From JBDNBY01 sp039767595 (GTDB taxonomy: Bacteria > Pseudomonadota > Alphaproteobacteria > Rhodobacterales > Rhodobacteraceae), in NCBI GenBank assembly GCA_039767595.1, contig JBDNBY010000005.1, positions 1 to 29,626 of the forward strand: a stretch of 29,626 nucleotides of DNA, written 5' to 3'. Position 1 is the stretch's first letter. Each line of letters opens with the position of its first letter. The position numbers and the translations under genes were made by a program. Shown here piece by piece: positions 7,959 to 15,493 of this stretch. Under the pieces are notes generated by a model. It saw nothing but the letters and a program-made list of their open reading frames with translations, was not told where the DNA came from and did not search any database.

Positions 7959-8908
7959 GCTTCGATCGCTTGATCCCGCCGCGCGTGGGCGGTCTCTTCG
8001 TCATAATAATGCACGGTTTCGGGCCATGGCAGGGCTTGGAACGCCTCTGGCCACGCACTGCGCTCTAATGCGGCGGGCAGGGACCAGTTGGCCTCGGCGA
8101 TGATCTCTTGGAAAGGGCGCGAGGTCAAAAAGCTTAGGAATTCACGGGCTAATTCTGGTTGTGCCGCGTTTGCACCAAGGGCCGCCAACTCAAGGTAGAG
8201 GTAATGCCCCTCTTCAAAAATCATCGCGCGCTTTGTCTCATCCCCTTCGGCCACGATGTGATAGGCGGGCGAGGTGGTGAAGGATAGTGCGATGTCCACT
8301 TGGCCTTCGGTGAAAAGGCCATAGCCTTCGGACCAGCCGCCAGTGACAGTCTCAATTTTGGGCGCCAAACCTGCCCAAAACTCTTGGGCGGCTTCGCCAT
8401 AGACCGCATCAATCCACAGCGCCATCGCCAAACCACTCGACGAGCTGCGCGGATCATTCAGCGCAATGCGCACATCGTCTGGTAATGCGGCCAGAGCCTC
8501 GAGGCTGGCGGGGGCCGCGTCAAAGCGATCGGTGTTGTACATGAACGCGACATGACCGTAATCGAAGGGCACAAAGACCTCATCCGTATACGCGATCGGC
8601 AAAGTCAGTGCCGAGAGGTCCACACCATGCGGCGCCAACGCCCCCGAGGCCCGCGCTTGTTTCATTTGATCAGAGTTGAGGCCAAGGACCACATCCGCTC
8701 GCGATTGCGCGCCCTCTAACATTAAGCGCGGCACAAGATCGCCAGTCTCATAGATCACATCACAATCGCAGCTTTGTTCAAACAACGCCTCGATTTTGGG
8801 GCCTGGGCCCCAGTCCGAGGCGAAATAATCAGGCACATAAACGCGCAGCTCACTTTGCGCTAATGCGGGGCCTGCACACAAAATAGTCAATAAAATCGGT
8901 AACCGCAT
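7934..8908 (-). CDS. thiB: Thiamine substrate-binding periplasmic protein
   Basis: The periplasmic receptor that binds thiamine (or its phosphates) and delivers it to ThiPQ. The 324-aa protein starts with a clear signal peptide (MRLPILLTILCAGPALA, cut before Q-S-E-L). The mature protein opens with LRVYVPDYF, typical of ThiB/TbpA, and has the extracellular binding-protein pattern throughout. The ATG at 8908 is preceded by AAGGAG with 6-nt spacing (8915-8920 on the plus strand). The frame is open for 19 more codons upstream, but that start would lie before the Shine-Dalgarno and would spoil the signal peptide. Confidence 0.93.
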   Translation of the reverse strand: MRLPILLTILCAGPALAQSELRVYVPDYFASDWGPGPKIEALFEQSCDCDVIYETGDLVPRLMLEGAQSRADVVLGLNSDQMKQARASGALAPHGVDLSALTLPIAYTDEVFVPFDYGHVAFMYNTDRFDAAPASLEALAALPDDVRIALNDPRSSSSGLAMALWIDAVYGEAAQEFWAGLAPKIETVTGGWSEGYGLFTEGQVDIALSFTTSPAYHIVAEGDETKRAMIFEEGHYLYLELAALGANAAQPELAREFLSFLTSRPFQEIIAEANWSLPAALERSAWPEAFQALPWPETVHYYDEETAHARRDQAIEAWRAGLSQ

Positions 8909-8967
8909 CGGGCTCTCCTTTGGTTTTGCGTTTAGGCGGGAAAAGGAGGATGCAGTGCATCTCATAA

Positions 8968-9052
8968 CCTTCCCTCCGCCGGTATCATCCGGATCAGGTT
9001 CAACGGGTTCGCATATCGCATCTCAGCCCAAACACTTGGGCACCCCGAGGTA
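8968..9052 (-). ncRNA. TPP riboswitch (THI element) upstream of thiBPQ
   Basis: On the minus strand the segment contains the THI-box landmarks in order: CTCGGGGTGCCC, GGCTGAGA (CTGAGA is TCTCAG at 9021-9026), ACCCGTTGAACCTGATC, and GGATGATACCGGCGGAGGGA. These are the conserved pyrimidine- and phosphate-binding cores of the thiamine pyrophosphate aptamer. It lies about 60 nt before the thiB start. The linker contains an apparent anti-Shine-Dalgarno (see findings), so control of translation is more likely than termination; no T-run terminator was seen in the linker. Confidence 0.96.
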
Positions 9053-9058
9053 AGACGA

Positions 9059-9087
9059 AATCTAGCGCGCCTTGGTCGCATCTACAA
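9059..9087 (-). promoter_or_regulatory. Candidate promoter of thiBPQ
   Basis: On the minus strand TTGTAG (9082-9087) and TAGATT (9059-9064) are spaced by 17 nt. The predicted transcript would start near 9052, right at the 5' edge of the riboswitch, which supports the call. Confidence 0.6.
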
Positions 9088-9180
9088 GAGGGAAACGCCC
9101 TTGCCGCCCGCAGATGCAACCGCTAGAACAGGCCCAACGCCCGCATCTATCCCAAAGGGCCGCCAATCGGAGATCCGCCA

Positions 9181-10284
9181 ATGAGCATGAACAGTTACGG
9201 ACATCTATTTCGTGTCACCACGTGGGGCGAGAGCCACGGCCGCGCCTTGGGTGCAACTGTTGACGGCTGTCCCCCCAACGTGCCGATTGATGAGGCCTAT
9301 ATTCAACAGTTCTTGAACCGTCGTCGGCCTGGGCAAAACATCAATACCACTCAGCGCCGCGAAAAGGACGAAGTGCAGATTCTGTCGGGGATTTTTGAGG
9401 GGAAAACCACGGGCACGCCGCTACAGTTGATGATTGAAAATACCGATCAGCGGTCCAAAGATTACGGCGATATTGTCGAAAAATTCCGTCCGGGCCATGC
9501 GGATATCACCTATTTCCAGAAATACGGCAATCGCGATTACCGCGGCGGTGGGCGCAGTTCGGCGCGTGAAACGGCGGCACGTGTGGCGGCGGGCGGCGTG
9601 GCGCATGCGGCACTGGCTCTTTTGGCCCCACAGGTGCAGATCACGGGCTATATGGTCCAAATGGGCGAGAAGACGATTGATCTCAGCCGCTTTGACTGGG
9701 ATCAGATTGCGCAAAATGATTTCTGGTGTCCCGATGCCGAGGCGGCCCAAGAGTGGGCAGCCTATCTCAAATGGTTGCGCGAGGATGACCATAATTCAGT
9801 GGGCGCCATGATCGAAGTTGTCGCGCGCGGCGTGCCGGCGGGCATCGGTGCCCCCATTTACGCCAAGCTCGATACGGATTTAGCCGCGGCCATGATGTCA
9901 ATCAACGCCGTCAAAGGTGTCGAGATTGGCGAAGGGATGGCCGCAGCGGCGCTCACCGGACGCGATAATGCCGATGAAATGTCGATGGGCCCTGATGGCC
10001 CAGAGTTTTCCTCGAACCATGCAGGCGGCATTTTGGGCGGGATCTCAACTGGCCAAGACGTGGTCGTGCGCTTTGCGGTCAAGCCAACGTCCTCGATCCT
10101 CAGTGCACGCAAAACGATCACCAAATCCGGCGAGAACACGGATATCATTACCAAGGGCCGCCATGACCCCTGTGTCGGGATCCGTGCGGTCCCTGTTGCA
10201 GAGGCGATGATGGCCGCGGTCATTTTGGATCACATCTTGCTCCATCGCGGCCAAATTGGTGAAAACCAAGGGGTGATTGGCTAG
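9181..10284 (+). CDS. aroC: Chorismate synthase
   Basis: Catalyses the last shikimate-pathway step, 5-enolpyruvylshikimate-3-phosphate to chorismate, using reduced FMN. The 367-aa protein has the family landmarks: N-terminal GHLFRVTTWGESHG, NRRRPGQ, the glycine-rich GGGRSSARETAARVAAGG, and the late GRHDPCVGIRAVPVAEAM. The start is preceded by GGAGA with 7-nt spacing. It is transcribed away from thiBPQ. Its stop is only 6 nt from the convergent thioredoxin-like gene, and no terminator lies between them. Confidence 0.97.
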   Translation: MSMNSYGHLFRVTTWGESHGRALGATVDGCPPNVPIDEAYIQQFLNRRRPGQNINTTQRREKDEVQILSGIFEGKTTGTPLQLMIENTDQRSKDYGDIVEKFRPGHADITYFQKYGNRDYRGGGRSSARETAARVAAGGVAHAALALLAPQVQITGYMVQMGEKTIDLSRFDWDQIAQNDFWCPDAEAAQEWAAYLKWLREDDHNSVGAMIEVVARGVPAGIGAPIYAKLDTDLAAAMMSINAVKGVEIGEGMAAAALTGRDNADEMSMGPDGPEFSSNHAGGILGGISTGQDVVVRFAVKPTSSILSARKTITKSGENTDIITKGRHDPCVGIRAVPVAEAMMAAVILDHILLHRGQIGENQGVIG

Positions 10285-10290
10285 GTCATA

Positions 10291-10698
10291 TCACTGCGCG
10301 GCGCTAAGGGCCGCGTCCATCAAACCTTGGATCGCAGATTTCCCAGTGGCGGCCACGAGGCGGCCGAGTTCTTCGTCACCCTTGAGGGCAACAAGTGTTG
10401 AGCGGCGGGGAATACCCATCCGTGATGTAATATCCGCCTCGCCATATGTGTCCCAATCGACATTGATAAATGTGATGTTGCTTTCATAGGCGGGGTTGTT
10501 CGCCTTGAGATCCTTTATCACGCGCTCTTGGGTTCTGCAGGTGCCGCACCATTGCGCTTTGAAGTCCAAAAAGACGACATCACCTTTGGCCAAATGCTCT
10601 TGGACAAGGCCCGGTGTGTACTCGAGGGGCGCGGCCAAACTTGCGATCGGCAGGGCCAGAGCCGCACTTGCGGTGATGAGAAATGTACGACGATCCAT
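10291..10698 (-). CDS. Exported thioredoxin-fold protein
   Basis: A 135-aa protein with an N-terminal export signal that looks twin-arginine-like (MDRRTFLITASAALALP) and ends near LAAP. The mature part is a thioredoxin fold with a WCGTC active site (Cys51, Cys54). Where thioredoxins have a cis-proline before threonine, this protein reads RRST (Ser100-Thr101). It follows a ccdA-like gene by 13 nt, so it probably receives electrons from that membrane protein and reduces periplasmic disulfides (inference). Target unknown. The ATG at 10698 has AAAAGGAG upstream; a longer frame to 10773 runs into ccdA and has no signal-like start. Confidence 0.85.
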   Translation of the reverse strand: MDRRTFLITASAALALPIASLAAPLEYTPGLVQEHLAKGDVVFLDFKAQWCGTCRTQERVIKDLKANNPAYESNITFINVDWDTYGEADITSRMGIPRRSTLVALKGDEELGRLVAATGKSAIQGLMDAALSAAQ

Positions 10699-10711
10699 GA
10701 AAATTCTCCTT

Positions 10712-11425
10712 TTAGAATCGAACAGATAAATCCGTGAGCCAATATGGCAAACTCTCGAGCAGAGCGGCATCAACGTAGTGATGCGCCTTGAAAATCAATG
10801 CCACACCCACGACAATAAAGGCCCCTCCCAAAATCGGTTTGGAGGCCGTGGCCAAACGGCGCAGCATCGTTTGGCGGCGTTGCAATGTCGCGCGCGCGCC
10901 ATAGGCGAGTGCCAGAATGATTGTGCTGACCCCAAGGGCGAAAAAGATCATGATCCATGTCGCCCATATCAAATTCTCGCCTTGGGAGGCGAGAGCGATT
11001 GCCCCGCCCAAGGTTGGACCGATGCATGGGCTCCAGACCACCCCCAACAGGGCGCCGGCGATCATTTGCCCAAGCGCCCCACGGGATTGCACGTGGTCTA
11101 TTTTGCGATCCGCCCGCGCAGCCGCGCCAGACAGGCGCGCGGTGAACCACGCGGTGCTTTGGGGGAGGACGAGCAGCAGGCCGAACATCACCATCACGTA
11201 GGCGCCCATTTCCGAGAGGCGATCTGGCGTTAACCCAACCGAGCGGCCGAATGCCGTCACGCCCACGCCAAACACAACGAATGAGAGCGACAGGCCCGCC
11301 GCCAAATACAGCGGACCGCGTGTATCCGCGCTCAGCGAGCTGGCCACAACAATCGGCAAGATCGGTAGAACACAGGGGTTAATCAGGGTCAGCAGCCCCG
11401 CGATATATGCAAAGAATAGTTCCAT
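10712..11425 (-). CDS. ccdA: CcdA-type cytochrome c biogenesis/thiol transport protein
   Basis: A 237-aa inner-membrane protein of about six helices, of the CcdA/DsbD-beta family, which carries reducing equivalents from cytoplasmic thioredoxin to periplasmic thiol proteins. The two redox motifs are INPCVLPILP (Cys18, first helix) and WSPCIGPTLGG (Cys134, fourth helix). The downstream thioredoxin-fold gene is its likely partner. No good Shine-Dalgarno is visible before the ATG. Whether it serves cytochrome c maturation or another periplasmic pathway cannot be decided from this window. Confidence 0.87.
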   Translation of the reverse strand: MELFFAYIAGLLTLINPCVLPILPIVVASSLSADTRGPLYLAAGLSLSFVVFGVGVTAFGRSVGLTPDRLSEMGAYVMVMFGLLLVLPQSTAWFTARLSGAAARADRKIDHVQSRGALGQMIAGALLGVVWSPCIGPTLGGAIALASQGENLIWATWIMIFFALGVSTIILALAYGARATLQRRQTMLRRLATASKPILGGAFIVVGVALIFKAHHYVDAALLESLPYWLTDLSVRF

Positions 11426-11471
11426 ACATTACACATAGCACGCAATCGCGCGATGACACTTCACGATTGGC

Positions 11472-12365
11472 TTAGCTGTTGTCACGTTGTCGCGAGAATC
11501 GCGCGAGCTGAACACATAAAATGCCCGCGCTAATAATGGCCACGCCCACCATATCTTGGACAGTGACCTGCTCCGAGAGTAAGAGCGCGGCGATCAGTAC
11601 GCCAAAAAACGGATTGAGGAAATGAAAGCTGGATGCCTTGATCGCCCCGATATCGCGCACAAGGATAAACCAAATGAGCGTTGCCAAGACACCAGGAAAG
11701 AGGATCTGATAACTCATCGCGGCCACGAGGGCGTGGGAATAGATCATGCTGGGCGTTTCAAATAGTGCGGCAGCGACGCCGACGCAGGTACATCCAACCA
11801 ACATTTGATAGCCGACAACTGTCATCAAATTCCCCCCCGCCGAGGCCGAGCGCATCGAAAGGGTTGCAATCGCCAATGCCACAGCCGCCGTAACACAGAG
11901 CGCCATGCCGAGGGTCTGCGATCCTTCGGACAGGCGGGCGGACATGATAATCACCACCCCGCCAAACCCAAGGCAGAGGCCAACTGTGCTGAGCGGGGTT
12001 ATTTTCTCAAGTCGAAATAGGACAGAGGCCAAGGCCACCAACAGCGGTAGGCTCGATGCGATGATGGCCGCCAGCGCCGCGTCAATCCATTGCATCGCAG
12101 TGAAATTTAATCCCAAATACAAAGCATTTTGACACACGCCAAAGACAATGACCGCCCGCCACTGGCCGCGCCCGATCCGCAGGCTCTGGCCCATCGCGCG
12201 GGCAATGGCCAATGCAATCAATCCCGATAGCGCAAACCGAAAGGTCAGCGCCGTCATAGGCGGCACATGCTGTACGATGACGCGCGCCGTGGCAAAGGCC
12301 GACGACCAGATGATAACAAATGTGAGCCCCAACACGATGGCCCGCAAACTAAGGCGATGTTCCAT
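11472..12365 (-). CDS. EamA/DMT-family transporter
   Basis: A 297-aa inner-membrane protein with about ten hydrophobic helices in two repeated halves of the EamA (drug/metabolite transporter) family. Typical pieces are TFVIIWSSAFATARV near the N-terminus, PLLVALASVLFRLEK at the end of the first half, and FHFLNPFFGVLIAALLLSEQ in the second. Substrate unknown; members export amino acids, metabolites or drugs. No ribosome-binding site precedes the ATG, and the only candidate promoter (TTGTAC 12396-12401, weak TCTAGA 12373-12378) would start transcription at or next to the ATG. It sits behind the terminator of the LysM gene, so it should have its own promoter. Confidence 0.88.
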   Translation of the reverse strand: MEHRLSLRAIVLGLTFVIIWSSAFATARVIVQHVPPMTALTFRFALSGLIALAIARAMGQSLRIGRGQWRAVIVFGVCQNALYLGLNFTAMQWIDAALAAIIASSLPLLVALASVLFRLEKITPLSTVGLCLGFGGVVIIMSARLSEGSQTLGMALCVTAAVALAIATLSMRSASAGGNLMTVVGYQMLVGCTCVGVAAALFETPSMIYSHALVAAMSYQILFPGVLATLIWFILVRDIGAIKASSFHFLNPFFGVLIAALLLSEQVTVQDMVGVAIISAGILCVQLARFSRQRDNS

Positions 12366-12404
12366 AGCCGCATCTAGAGGGTATTTCCCTCACAAGTACA
12401 ATCG

Positions 12405-12431
12405 AAAAAGGCGGCCCATGAGGCCGCCTTT
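12405..12431 (-). terminator. Rho-independent terminator after the LysM gene
   Basis: On the minus strand a perfect 10-bp stem (AAAGGCGGCC at 12422-12431 pairing with GGCCGCCTTT at 12407-12416) encloses a 5-nt loop and ends in a run of five T (12405-12409 on the plus strand are A). It lies 25 nt past the LysM stop. Confidence 0.9.
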
Positions 12432-12455
12432 CCAGGAGAATTTTGACTGAGGCAT

Positions 12456-13406
12456 TTAGCCGATGTTTGGGATCACCAAACGCTGGCCTGGACGGATTTT
12501 GTCGGGGCTCGACAAGAGCGTCCGGTTTGCTTCGAAAATCTCAGGGTAGCTGCCGACCGTGCCGTAAAACTTCAGTGAGATCATGCTCAGCGAGTCGCCG
12601 GGGTTCACTGTGTAGAAGTGGTATTTCACAGTTTTGTCCGCCTGTTGAACAACGCGCACTTCGACGCCTTCGCCGCCGGCAACCAGTTTATTGCGATCGA
12701 TCGAGGCGGTGCCCGTAGCCTGTTCGATAATGCTGAGGAGAAGAGTTTGCGTATCAATCTCGCCCGAGGATTTTTTCATACCAGCGGGCACGTTGATCAG
12801 GCCTTTGTTTGCCGCTTTGACCAAGAGGTCATCGACATTGCCATCTGGGTTCCCGCCTGCGATGGCCGCGATGATCTTGCGCTCAAGATCGCGATCCTCG
12901 GCGGATTTGACTTCGGGTGCAACGGGCTGCGCTGCAGCGGCTTTTTGCTCTTTGAGCTTTTGCGCTTGGCGACGGGCCAAGGCGCTTTGGCTTTTGATCT
13001 TTGCCGGTTGTACGCCCAGAGAATTCAACGCCGAGTTTGTCATCGACTGCATGGGATCGCCTGTGACAGGGCGCACACGCGTGGTGACTTTGGGCGCCAC
13101 GGTTTCAGAGGTTTTGACGCCAAGCCCTGCCAAAACGCTTTGTGTCATGTTTTCCATGTTGTCCGTGCTTTTCTCTTCTGGCGTTGGACCGTTGAGCGCT
13201 GCGCGCAGGCGGTTTTCAACGTCATCTTCTGGATTAGGCTGGTCCAAGGCGGCGGTGCTGGCCCGCGTGACGGCAGATTGAGGTTGTGTCGCCGTAGCGT
13301 TATCCGCGCTTTGGGGCGCGCGATCGCCTGGGATGGACGGTTGCAATAAAAGCAAAACGAGAATGAAGATCATAAAGCCTGAGGCAATTAGAAGAGCGCG
13401 CAACAT
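12456..13406 (-). CDS. LysM domain protein with N-terminal membrane anchor
   Basis: A 316-aa protein. Residues 1-22 form a membrane segment (LLIASGFMIFILVLLLLQ), residues 23-160 are low-complexity and rich in Ala, Gln, Thr and Pro, and residues 262-316 form a LysM domain (YTVNPGDSLSMISLKFYG, then PDKIRPGQRLVIP). LysM domains bind peptidoglycan, so an envelope role is likely. A 14-residue motif occurs twice in the linker (residues 84-97 and 119-132). AAAGGA lies about 9 nt before the ATG. The upstream rhodanese-like gene ends 33 nt away on the same strand, so the two may be co-transcribed. Confidence 0.83.
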   Translation of the reverse strand: MLRALLIASGFMIFILVLLLLQPSIPGDRAPQSADNATATQPQSAVTRASTAALDQPNPEDDVENRLRAALNGPTPEEKSTDNMENMTQSVLAGLGVKTSETVAPKVTTRVRPVTGDPMQSMTNSALNSLGVQPAKIKSQSALARRQAQKLKEQKAAAAQPVAPEVKSAEDRDLERKIIAAIAGGNPDGNVDDLLVKAANKGLINVPAGMKKSSGEIDTQTLLLSIIEQATGTASIDRNKLVAGGEGVEVRVVQQADKTVKYHFYTVNPGDSLSMISLKFYGTVGSYPEIFEANRTLLSSPDKIRPGQRLVIPNIG

Positions 13407-13439
13407 TGCAGAAGTCCTTTTGTGGTGTGGCAGTTGAAG

Positions 13440-14060
13440 TTAGTTGGTTTTAAATCCGAGCGACAACCATGCTTGCATGCCGCCTCGATAGTATCCGAGT
13501 TTTTGAGTAGGGTAGCCTGCGTCGATCAGTGTCGTCATCGCCGCTGTGACACCGTCATCCCATGCACCATGGCCCGTGAGGACAAGGTAGTTAGAGCTGG
13601 CTGAGAAATCCCAGTTTGTGTCGTCAATAGGTGTGCCGCCGAGGGCCGTGAACAACTCGTCCAAATATGGGTTTTCTGCACTCAACGTGAGCGCCGGAAT
13701 ATTCACCGCGGTGGGAATATGACCTTGGTCGTATTCTTCTGGCAGTCTGGTATCCACAACGAGGCCCTCATCGTCGGCGACGTATTGTTTCATGAATTCG
13801 ATGAGTTCCAGCTCGGCAAACGTTGGCACATTTTCATGCACGGACATCGGCTGAATGCAGGCGCTTGGGCAGGGCCGCGCGACGAGAGCATAAGGCCCGC
13901 TGAGCGTTAAAGACGTGTCTTGTTCGCGCTCAACGAAATACTGTCGTCCCGCTTTCATGAACATGACAGAGGCGGCGCCTTCTGTAATCCGAACATCTTG
14001 CGCATGCGCAAAACTTACCAGTGCACTGCATGCCATGCATGCCAGAGCTAAACGTTTCAT
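13440..14060 (-). CDS. Secreted rhodanese-like domain protein
   Basis: A 206-aa protein with a signal peptide (MKRLALACMACSALVSFAHA). It has an N-terminal region with RPCPSACIQPM (Cys64, Cys68) and a rhodanese-like domain (about residues 80-203; VVDTRLPEEYDQGHIPTAVNIP, then YYRGGMQAWLSLGF). In sulfurtransferases an active-site cysteine follows the central strand; here that stretch reads YLVLTGHGAWDDG, with Gly163 in that place, so sulfur transfer at the usual site is unlikely. I recall related periplasmic proteins with CPxxCIQPM motifs, but cannot check this here. The ATG at 14060 (after GGGGGTGG) fits better than the in-frame GTG at 14066. Confidence 0.82.
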   Translation of the reverse strand: MKRLALACMACSALVSFAHAQDVRITEGAASVMFMKAGRQYFVEREQDTSLTLSGPYALVARPCPSACIQPMSVHENVPTFAELELIEFMKQYVADDEGLVVDTRLPEEYDQGHIPTAVNIPALTLSAENPYLDELFTALGGTPIDDTNWDFSASSNYLVLTGHGAWDDGVTAAMTTLIDAGYPTQKLGYYRGGMQAWLSLGFKTN

Positions 14061-14111
14061 ATCCACCCCCAGATGTATTTTTCAAGCCGTCTAAAGAATC
14101 GGCTCATTTGT

Positions 14112-14182
14112 GGTATATATCAAAATGTAGACGTTATACCCAAAAACGGTCAATATATATGTCTTAACATCTATATATTGAC
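14112..14182 (-). repeat. Two AT-rich inverted repeats upstream of the rhodanese-like gene
   Basis: GTCAATATATA (14149-14159) is mirrored exactly by TATATATTGAC (14172-14182), with 12 nt between. GGTATA (14112-14117) is mirrored exactly by TATACC (14135-14140), with 17 nt between. The block is much more AT-rich than its surroundings. It contains TTGTCA- and TTGACC-like boxes on the minus strand, so it is probably the promoter-operator of the rhodanese-LysM genes; the exact promoter is not resolved. Confidence 0.6.
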
Positions 14183-14212
14183 AAAAGTATACATGAATAC
14201 CGACTTAAAGAA

Positions 14213-15487
14213 TCACTGGGGTGGATAGGTGCGTAGGACGTGACCAGCCAAATACAAAGACCCACAGATCAAGATACGCGCATTTGCGTTTTCTTGTGTG
14301 ATGGCTGTGATTGCGGCCGCCACGGTGTCGATCTCATTTGCAGATAACCCCGCGGTTTGGGCCGCCGCGGTCGTCGAAGTGCCGCTCAAAGTGTTGGCCT
14401 CATTTGGTATGGTGACACCATATAGATGCGCGACGCAGCGCGTCAAAGGGCGCATGTACCCCGCCGCATCTTTGGTATTCAGCAGGCCGCAGATGGCGTA
14501 AGTTGTTGACTTGTTTGAGGTGCCGAGGGTGTCGGCGATCATTTCAGCCGCGGCGGGATTGTGCCCGCCATCCAGCCAGATCTGGGCATCTGGCGCGAGC
14601 GCTTTGAGAGGGCCGGAGGTGATTTTTTGCATACGCGCGGGCCATCGCGCTTGGGTTACAGCGGCGCGGGCCGATGTTTCGTTCAGCAGCCCTATCACCC
14701 GCAGCGTCATCAACGCCATGCCGGCATTTGAAATTTGATGCGAGCCCAGCAAATTGGGCAGGGGCAGTTGCAACAATCCGGTGTCATCTTGGAACGTCAT
14801 GCCGCCGAATTCGGCGCCTGCGCTCCACTCTTGGCCAAAACTATATGTTGGGGCGTGATGCCCTTTGGCCACAGTTTCTATGGTCTCTTGAGAATTTTCT
14901 TGCTGCGGCCCGATCACAACGGGGCGCTTTGGCTTAATGATTCCCGCCTTCTCGCCGGCAATTTCAGGCAGCGTCGTGCCGAGGAATGCTTCGTGATCTT
15001 TGGACACCGGCGTGATGACGCAAACTTCAGGCGCTTGGATCACATTTGTCGCATCGAGCCGCCCGCCAAGACCCACTTCGAGTAACGTCACATCCGATGG
15101 CGCCTGCGCCATGGCATAGAGCGCGGCGCAGGTGGTGGCCTCAAAATGCGTGATGGGATGGCCATCATTGACATCGATCACATGCTCGAGCGTGGTGCAG
15201 AGCATGTCTTCGGATATATCTTGGCCGCCTAAATAAATGCGTTCGTGAAATCGCACTAAATGCGGTGAGGTATAGGCATTGACCCGAAGGCCATGTGCCT
15301 CAAGCCCCGCACGGATCATTGCGAGTGAACTGCCTTTGCCGTTCGTGCCTGCAATATGCACAACACGCGGGAGGGCGTCTTGGGGATTGCCCAACGCCTC
15401 GAGCAAGCGCCACACACGATCGAGATCCAAACTGATGACATCAGGATGAAACGAGAACAGCTCATTGAGCAGCTGATCAGAGCGCAT
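14213..15487 (-). CDS. folC: Bifunctional folylpolyglutamate/dihydrofolate synthase
   Basis: Adds glutamate to dihydropteroate and to folates in the cytosol. The 424-aa protein is of normal length. It has the Mur-ligase-type P-loop HIAGTNGKGSS (about residues 44-54), YTSPHLVRFHERI, EVGLGGRLDATN, SKDHEAFLG and the late WLDGGHNPAAAE motif. It starts 6 nt after the accD stop on the same strand, an arrangement common in proteobacteria. Its stop is followed by the AT-rich control region of the rhodanese-like gene, with no clear terminator. Confidence 0.95.
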   Translation of the reverse strand: MRSDQLLNELFSFHPDVISLDLDRVWRLLEALGNPQDALPRVVHIAGTNGKGSSLAMIRAGLEAHGLRVNAYTSPHLVRFHERIYLGGQDISEDMLCTTLEHVIDVNDGHPITHFEATTCAALYAMAQAPSDVTLLEVGLGGRLDATNVIQAPEVCVITPVSKDHEAFLGTTLPEIAGEKAGIIKPKRPVVIGPQQENSQETIETVAKGHHAPTYSFGQEWSAGAEFGGMTFQDDTGLLQLPLPNLLGSHQISNAGMALMTLRVIGLLNETSARAAVTQARWPARMQKITSGPLKALAPDAQIWLDGGHNPAAAEMIADTLGTSNKSTTYAICGLLNTKDAAGYMRPLTRCVAHLYGVTIPNEANTLSGTSTTAAAQTAGLSANEIDTVAAAITAITQENANARILICGSLYLAGHVLRTYPPQ

Positions 15488-15493
15488 AAAGAC

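Noticed and set aside
12618..13349. 243-residue plus-strand open frame opposite the LysM gene
   Set aside because: The minus strand has a clear LysM domain, anchor and terminator; the opposite frame has no recognisable feature.
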